Assembly: GCF_005938225.1 (NCBI RefSeq)
Contig: NZ_VCPC01000003.1
Coordinates: 372,001-436,000 of the forward strand
Length of the DNA stretch: 64,000 nt
From: Arenibacterium halophilum
GTDB lineage: Bacteria; Pseudomonadota; Alphaproteobacteria; Rhodobacterales; Rhodobacteraceae
Direction of reading: 5' to 3'
Shown here: one piece after another, positions 60,474-64,000 of the stretch
How the letters are laid out: each line of letters opens with the position of its first letter
Position numbering within the stretch: the first letter of the stretch is position 1
The notes under the pieces: generated by a model
The model's input: the letters and a program-made list of their open reading frames with translations, nothing else
Databases searched by the model: none
What the model was told of the DNA's origin: nothing
Program-made: the position numbers and the translations under genes

Positions 60474-61760
60474 CTAGCGGCCGAATCCGGCGGCGACGGG
60501 CAGCCAGGTTGCCAGCCCCGGCACTGCGATCAGCAGCGCCAGCCCGGCGATCATGATAACGACGAACGGCGCCGCGCCGCGCACGATCGCCGACAGCGGG
60601 GCATCGGTTATGCCCTTGATAACGAACAGGTTCATGCCAACCGGAGGCGTGATCATCGCCAGCTCCAGGTTGATCATCAGCAACACGCCATACCAGATCG
60701 GGTCGATCCCAAGGGCCATCATCGTGGGCAGCAGGATCGGCGTCGTGATCAGGATGATGGCAATGGATTCAAGGAACATCCCCAGCACGAAGATCAGCGC
60801 CATCACCATCAACAGGAACCCGATGGGCCCAAGTCCCAGCCCCGCCACCGCCTCGGTGACGCCGACGGGCAGGCGGATCAGGGTGATGGCGTGGCCGAAC
60901 ATCGCCGCGCCGGCGATGATCATGAACACCATCATCGAGGTGCGCATGGTCTGCACCGCGCAATGCCACAGATCGCCAAAGCCGAAGTTGCGATAGACCA
61001 GAACCGCGACGATCAGCGCGTATAACGACCCGGCGGCGGCAGCCTCTGACGCGGTGAAGACGCCGAAATAGATGCCGCCCATCACGACCGGGGGCGCCAG
61101 CAGCGCCCAGATCGAACGACGCAATGCCTGCGTGGCACGGGCCCATCCGGCCCATTCGGGCGCGTCGATGCCCTGGCGCGCGCGCGCCTGGATCATGCAC
61201 CAGACGGAAAACATCAGCGCAAGCAGCAGCCCCGGCACGATCCCCGCAAGGAACAGCGCGCCGATCGAAGCTTCGGACACGATGGCATAGAGGATCATCG
61301 GGCCCGATGGCGGGATGAGAATGCCCAGCGTCCCGCCTGCGGCCACCACGCCCAGCGCGTCCCGCTCGGGATAGCCGAACCGCTTCATCTGGGGGATGGC
61401 GCTGGACCCGATCGACAGCGCGGTGGCGACGGAAGACCCTGAAATCGCGGCAAAGATCGTGCAGGCCAGCACCGTGGCCACGCCCAGACCGCCCCGGATA
61501 TGGCCGATCACGGTGTGCGCAAAGGTATACAGATCGTCGATGACCTTTGCGCGGATCATTACTTGCGCCATGAAGACGAACAGCGGGATCGTCGCAAGGA
61601 TCGGTTTGTTCAGATGGGCATAGACGGCATCGCCCAGCCCGTCGATGTCCCCCTCGACCAGCAGAAGGATGGTGCTGGCGGTCAGCCCCAGCGCGGCAAA
61701 AATCGGGATGCCGGTCAGCAGCAGCAGGATCAGCCCGGCGAAAACGGCAAACAGCATCAT
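60474..61760 (-). CDS. TRAP transporter large permease (DctM type), second system
   Basis: Inner-membrane channel of 428 residues with about 12 helices. DctM motifs: ATIPLFVFMAQVMIRAKVID near 53, AISGSSVATALSIGSSAIPQM near 95, GGTLGILIPPSGPMILYAIV near 128, and AMITPPVGMNLFVIKGITD near 370. ATG 61760 overlaps the stop of the small permease by four bases. It is the last gene of an HMG-lyase, DctP, DctQ, DctM operon. Confidence 0.92.
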   Translation of the reverse strand: MMLFAVFAGLILLLLTGIPIFAALGLTASTILLLVEGDIDGLGDAVYAHLNKPILATIPLFVFMAQVMIRAKVIDDLYTFAHTVIGHIRGGLGVATVLACTIFAAISGSSVATALSIGSSAIPQMKRFGYPERDALGVVAAGGTLGILIPPSGPMILYAIVSEASIGALFLAGIVPGLLLALMFSVWCMIQARARQGIDAPEWAGWARATQALRRSIWALLAPPVVMGGIYFGVFTASEAAAAGSLYALIVAVLVYRNFGFGDLWHCAVQTMRTSMMVFMIIAGAAMFGHAITLIRLPVGVTEAVAGLGLGPIGFLLMVMALIFVLGMFLESIAIILITTPILLPTMMALGIDPIWYGVLLMINLELAMITPPVGMNLFVIKGITDAPLSAIVRGAAPFVVIMIAGLALLIAVPGLATWLPVAAGFGR

Positions 61761-62284
61761 TCGGGCAGCCTCCGGATGGTGCGATACAGGCCCAGCGCGG
61801 CGGTCAGGAACAGCAGCGCCGATCCGATGGCTACGGGCACCTGCGGTATCCATGTCTGGATTTCGATATAGCCGATGGAATACGACCCGAAGGCCCGGGC
61901 AAATTCGATCGAGTCCCAGATCGACAGGCCGACGACCAGCGCGAACCCCATCACGCACAGGTTTGCAAATGCCGCCTGAATACGCCGCCCGCGCGGACCG
62001 AGCCGGGATACAATCAGGTCAATCGCGATGTGATCGCCACGCCGCAGCGCCTCGGCCGCACCCAGCATGACCATCGCCACCAGCAGATAGCCCAGCATTT
62101 CATCGTTCCATTGCAGCGGCGCGTCCAGCACATAGCGGCGCACCACAGCGGTGGTGATCTGGACCAGCACAACGAGAATCAGCAGCGCGCTCAGCGCCCC
62201 GCACACCCGTGTCAGGCCGATCACGACGGCATCGGGGAAAACGGGGGCAGATGCCGCCCCCGTATCATCGTTTTGGCTGTGCAT
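61757..62284 (-). CDS. TRAP transporter small permease (DctQ type), second system
   Basis: Inner-membrane subunit of 175 residues with four helices (ALSALLILVVLVQITTAVVR near 31-50; VPVAIGSALLFLTAALGLYR near 150-169). The DctQ stretch VVRRYVLDAPLQWNDEMLGYL matches the family. It starts six bases after the binding-protein stop in the order P-Q-M, the standard TRAP order, unlike the system at 45-48 kb. Confidence 0.9.
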   Translation of the reverse strand: MHSQNDDTGAASAPVFPDAVVIGLTRVCGALSALLILVVLVQITTAVVRRYVLDAPLQWNDEMLGYLLVAMVMLGAAEALRRGDHIAIDLIVSRLGPRGRRIQAAFANLCVMGFALVVGLSIWDSIEFARAFGSYSIGYIEIQTWIPQVPVAIGSALLFLTAALGLYRTIRRLPE

Positions 62285-62290
62285 CGCCGC

Positions 62291-63277
62291 TTACATCTTG
62301 CCCAGAAGCTCAAGCAGCTTGGCGCTGTCGGCATCGCCTTCGCCGAACGCCTTGTCGAAGGCGGGGCGCATCACGGCTTCCAGCGCGGCGTTTTCCTCGG
62401 GCGTGGCGACATGCACCTTCACACCCTTCTCGCGCAGCTGCTCGGGGCCGGCATTGCCCGCCTCGACCGAGGCTTCGACGGCCCAGCCGGCGGCCTTCAA
62501 CCCGGCCTCTTTCAGCGCGGCTTTGGATTTATCCGACAGCCCGTCATAAAATTCAGGGTTCAGATAGCCGTGCAGATAGGCCGAGAGCACCGGAACCACG
62601 GTAAAGGCGTCCTGCACTTCGTAGTATTTGCGGCTCACGGCGGCGGCAACATCGGTAACTGCGCCGTCAATGACGCCGGTGGCCAGCGCCTGATAAACCT
62701 CGGACCCGGGCATCGCCGTGGGGGTCGCGCCCATCGCGGTGAAGGCGGCATCGAACGGCGGGGTCAGGCCGCGAAACTTCAGGCCCTCGAAATCCGAAGG
62801 TGCGACCAGCGGCTCACCTTTGGTGGTAAAGACCGAGGTGTTGGTCTGGAACATCCAGACAACGTTCTTCACGCCTTTTTCCAGCAGCTTGTCTTCCAGG
62901 AAGGCCGCCGCTTCGGATTCGGGCCATTTGTTCCAGATTTCCACATCGCCAAAAGCGAAGGGCGCGACGGTCACATTCATGATCGGCAGCGTCTTGCCCC
63001 ACTGGAAGTTCAGCGAGAAGGCGCATTCGATATCGCCCTTTGCGGTGGCGACGATGTTCTCGCGCGCGCCCACAAGGCTGTCGGCGCCGAAGACCTGCAC
63101 GTCAAGTTCGCCCTCCGACAGGGTTTCCACCTCTGCGGCCCAGCGGTCCACAACCTTGGCGATGTGGTGCGCCGGCGGCAGCTGGTGGCTGCAGCGCATT
63201 TCGGTAACCGCCAAGGCGGTGGTGGCGGTGCTGGCCAGAAAGACCGCGCCAAGCGCGGCGGTTGTCAGCTGTTTCAT
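62291..63277 (-). CDS. TRAP transporter substrate-binding protein (DctP type), second system
   Basis: Periplasmic binding protein of 328 residues. The signal peptide ends ...STATTALA near 22. The fold shows MRCSHQLPPAHHIAKVVDRW, FEGLKFRGLTPPFDAAFTAMG near 160-180 with the carboxylate-binding Arg, and PGSEVYQALATGVIDGAVTD. The ligand should be an organic acid. Next to a HMG-CoA-lyase-type gene, a branched C5-C6 hydroxy acid is a reasonable guess. It begins 28 bases after the lyase gene stop. Confidence 0.9.
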   Translation of the reverse strand: MKQLTTAALGAVFLASTATTALAVTEMRCSHQLPPAHHIAKVVDRWAAEVETLSEGELDVQVFGADSLVGARENIVATAKGDIECAFSLNFQWGKTLPIMNVTVAPFAFGDVEIWNKWPESEAAAFLEDKLLEKGVKNVVWMFQTNTSVFTTKGEPLVAPSDFEGLKFRGLTPPFDAAFTAMGATPTAMPGSEVYQALATGVIDGAVTDVAAAVSRKYYEVQDAFTVVPVLSAYLHGYLNPEFYDGLSDKSKAALKEAGLKAAGWAVEASVEAGNAGPEQLREKGVKVHVATPEENAALEAVMRPAFDKAFGEGDADSAKLLELLGKM

Positions 63278-63305
63278 CGTGTTTTTCCTCCCATGACACG
63301 GTGGT

Positions 63306-64000
63306 TCAAACGGCGGGGCCGGCGGCCCAGCTTGCGTTATTCGGTGGTCCGGCGCGCTTCAGCGCGCCGTGAAATGTTTCGTCGGGAATCGCGGCCTCTG
63401 CAATGGCGCGTGCGCGGCCCAACGCCGCCAGGTCCACCCCGGTGCTGTATCCCATGGTTTCCGCAAGAAATACAATGTCTTCGAACACCACGTTGCCGGT
63501 GGCGCCGGGGGCGAAGGGGCACCCGCCCAGCCCGCCCAGCGAGGCGTCGATGACCCGTGCGCCATTGTCCAGCGCGGCGGCGGCATTGGCGACCCCCATA
63601 CCGCGCGTGTCATGCAGGTGGATGATGAACGGCCTGTTGCCGCACAGCTTTTCCATCCGAGCGCACAGCGCCCCCACGGCGCGCGGCCCGGCGTAGCCAA
63701 CCGTGTCGGCCAGCCCCACGATGTCGGCGCCCGCGTCAAGGCAGGACTCGGCCAGTTTCAGCACCTCGTCATGACCCACGTCACCGGCCAGCGAACAGCC
63801 CAGCGCCATCGAGATGCCGGCGTTCACCAGTTTCGCGGGCGCCTGCGCGTCGCGTTGGGTTGCGACATGGCGCACCAGTTCGATGGCCTCAGCACGGCTG
63901 CGGCGCATGTTGGCCTGGCTGTGCGCCTCGGTGGCCGAGACCACGCAGACCAGCTCGTCCACCTCGGTCCGCAAGGCGCGCTCTGCTCCGCGCTCGTTTA
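63306..64000 (-). CDS. Hydroxymethylglutaryl-CoA lyase family protein, 5' end outside window
   Basis: Partial gene: the frame stays open to the right edge, so the N-terminal part is missing; about 231 residues are visible. Features of the HMGL-like TIM-barrel lyases: LRTEVDELVCVVSATEAHSQ, ISMALGCSLAGD, AGADIVGLADTVGYAGP, the metal-ligand HLHDTRGMGVANAAAA, and the signature ASLGGLGGCPFAPGATGNV with the catalytic Cys. The enzyme would split HMG-CoA (leucine breakdown) or a related 3-hydroxyacyl-CoA such as citramalyl-CoA. It heads the visible part of the second TRAP operon, suggesting that the transporter feeds this reaction. Confidence 0.88.
   Translation of the reverse strand, partial: NERGAERALRTEVDELVCVVSATEAHSQANMRRSRAEAIELVRHVATQRDAQAPAKLVNAGISMALGCSLAGDVGHDEVLKLAESCLDAGADIVGLADTVGYAGPRAVGALCARMEKLCGNRPFIIHLHDTRGMGVANAAAALDNGARVIDASLGGLGGCPFAPGATGNVVFEDIVFLAETMGYSTGVDLAALGRARAIAEAAIPDETFHGALKRAGPPNNASWAAGPAV

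Noticed and set aside
1-64000. CRISPR arrays, insertion sequences, prophage genes
   Set aside because: No regularly spaced direct repeats, transposase, integrase or phage structural genes were seen in any frame.

Overview
The window is chromosomal DNA of a GC-rich alphaproteobacterium, most likely a member of the Rhodobacteraceae (Roseobacter group). The signs are the ubiA / rsmE / gshA neighbourhood, two TRAP carboxylate transporters, the plant-type glutamate-cysteine ligase, TamA/TamB, two DUF1028 proteins and many ATGA-type 4-base overlaps between genes. I see no insertion sequence, integrase, phage gene or CRISPR array. Genes are tightly packed; the longest gap without a gene is about 220 bases.

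Layout. 1-5.7 kb: housekeeping genes (a cut OmpA/BON protein, ubiA, rsmE, a small membrane protein, gshA). 5.8-11.3 kb: a sugar locus with a ROK repressor, a XylF-XylH-XylG type ABC importer and a glucokinase; a 21-base palindrome between repressor and importer is the probable operator. 11.5-17.5 kb: tamA-tamB, in which tamB carries five tandem 63-residue repeats. 17.7-23.2 kb: regulators, namely a LysR protein, a GAF/HWE-type histidine kinase, and a hybrid kinase with a small periplasmic molybdopterin-fold protein that lacks the metal-binding cysteine.

23.3-35.5 kb: a catabolic locus around a LysR regulator. One arm encodes a D-carbamoylase-like nitrilase and a DUF1028 protein. The other arm encodes a PotABCD-like importer, an amidohydrolase, a second DUF1028 protein, a DAO-family flavoenzyme, a hydantoinase and a hydantoin racemase. 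Racemase, hydantoinase and carbamoylase together are the enzymes of the classical hydantoin to D-amino acid route. A tRNA-Gly(TCC) and a two-gene RND efflux pump follow.

40.2-49.2 kb: an eight-gene minus-strand operon led by a DauA-like D-arginine/D-amino acid dehydrogenase, followed by a TRAP transporter, an MlrC (M81) metallopeptidase, an alpha/beta hydrolase, an ornithine cyclodeaminase-family enzyme and a ThDP decarboxylase/synthase-like enzyme. Two copies of TTTTCC-N4-GGAAAA lie just upstream. I read it as a D-amino acid (arginine-like) or D-amino-acid-peptide catabolic operon. 49.4-58.2 kb: an iron-uptake island with DUF2218, a FatBDC/FecBCDE-type siderophore ABC importer, a TonB-dependent receptor and a dedicated ExbB-ExbD-ExbD-TonB energiser, in which the second ExbD has Asn instead of the proton-carrying Asp. 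58.2-64 kb: a CHASE-type histidine kinase, a second TRAP transporter, and a HMG-CoA-lyase-type gene cut by the window edge.

All functions were read from the sequence by eye; no database search was run.
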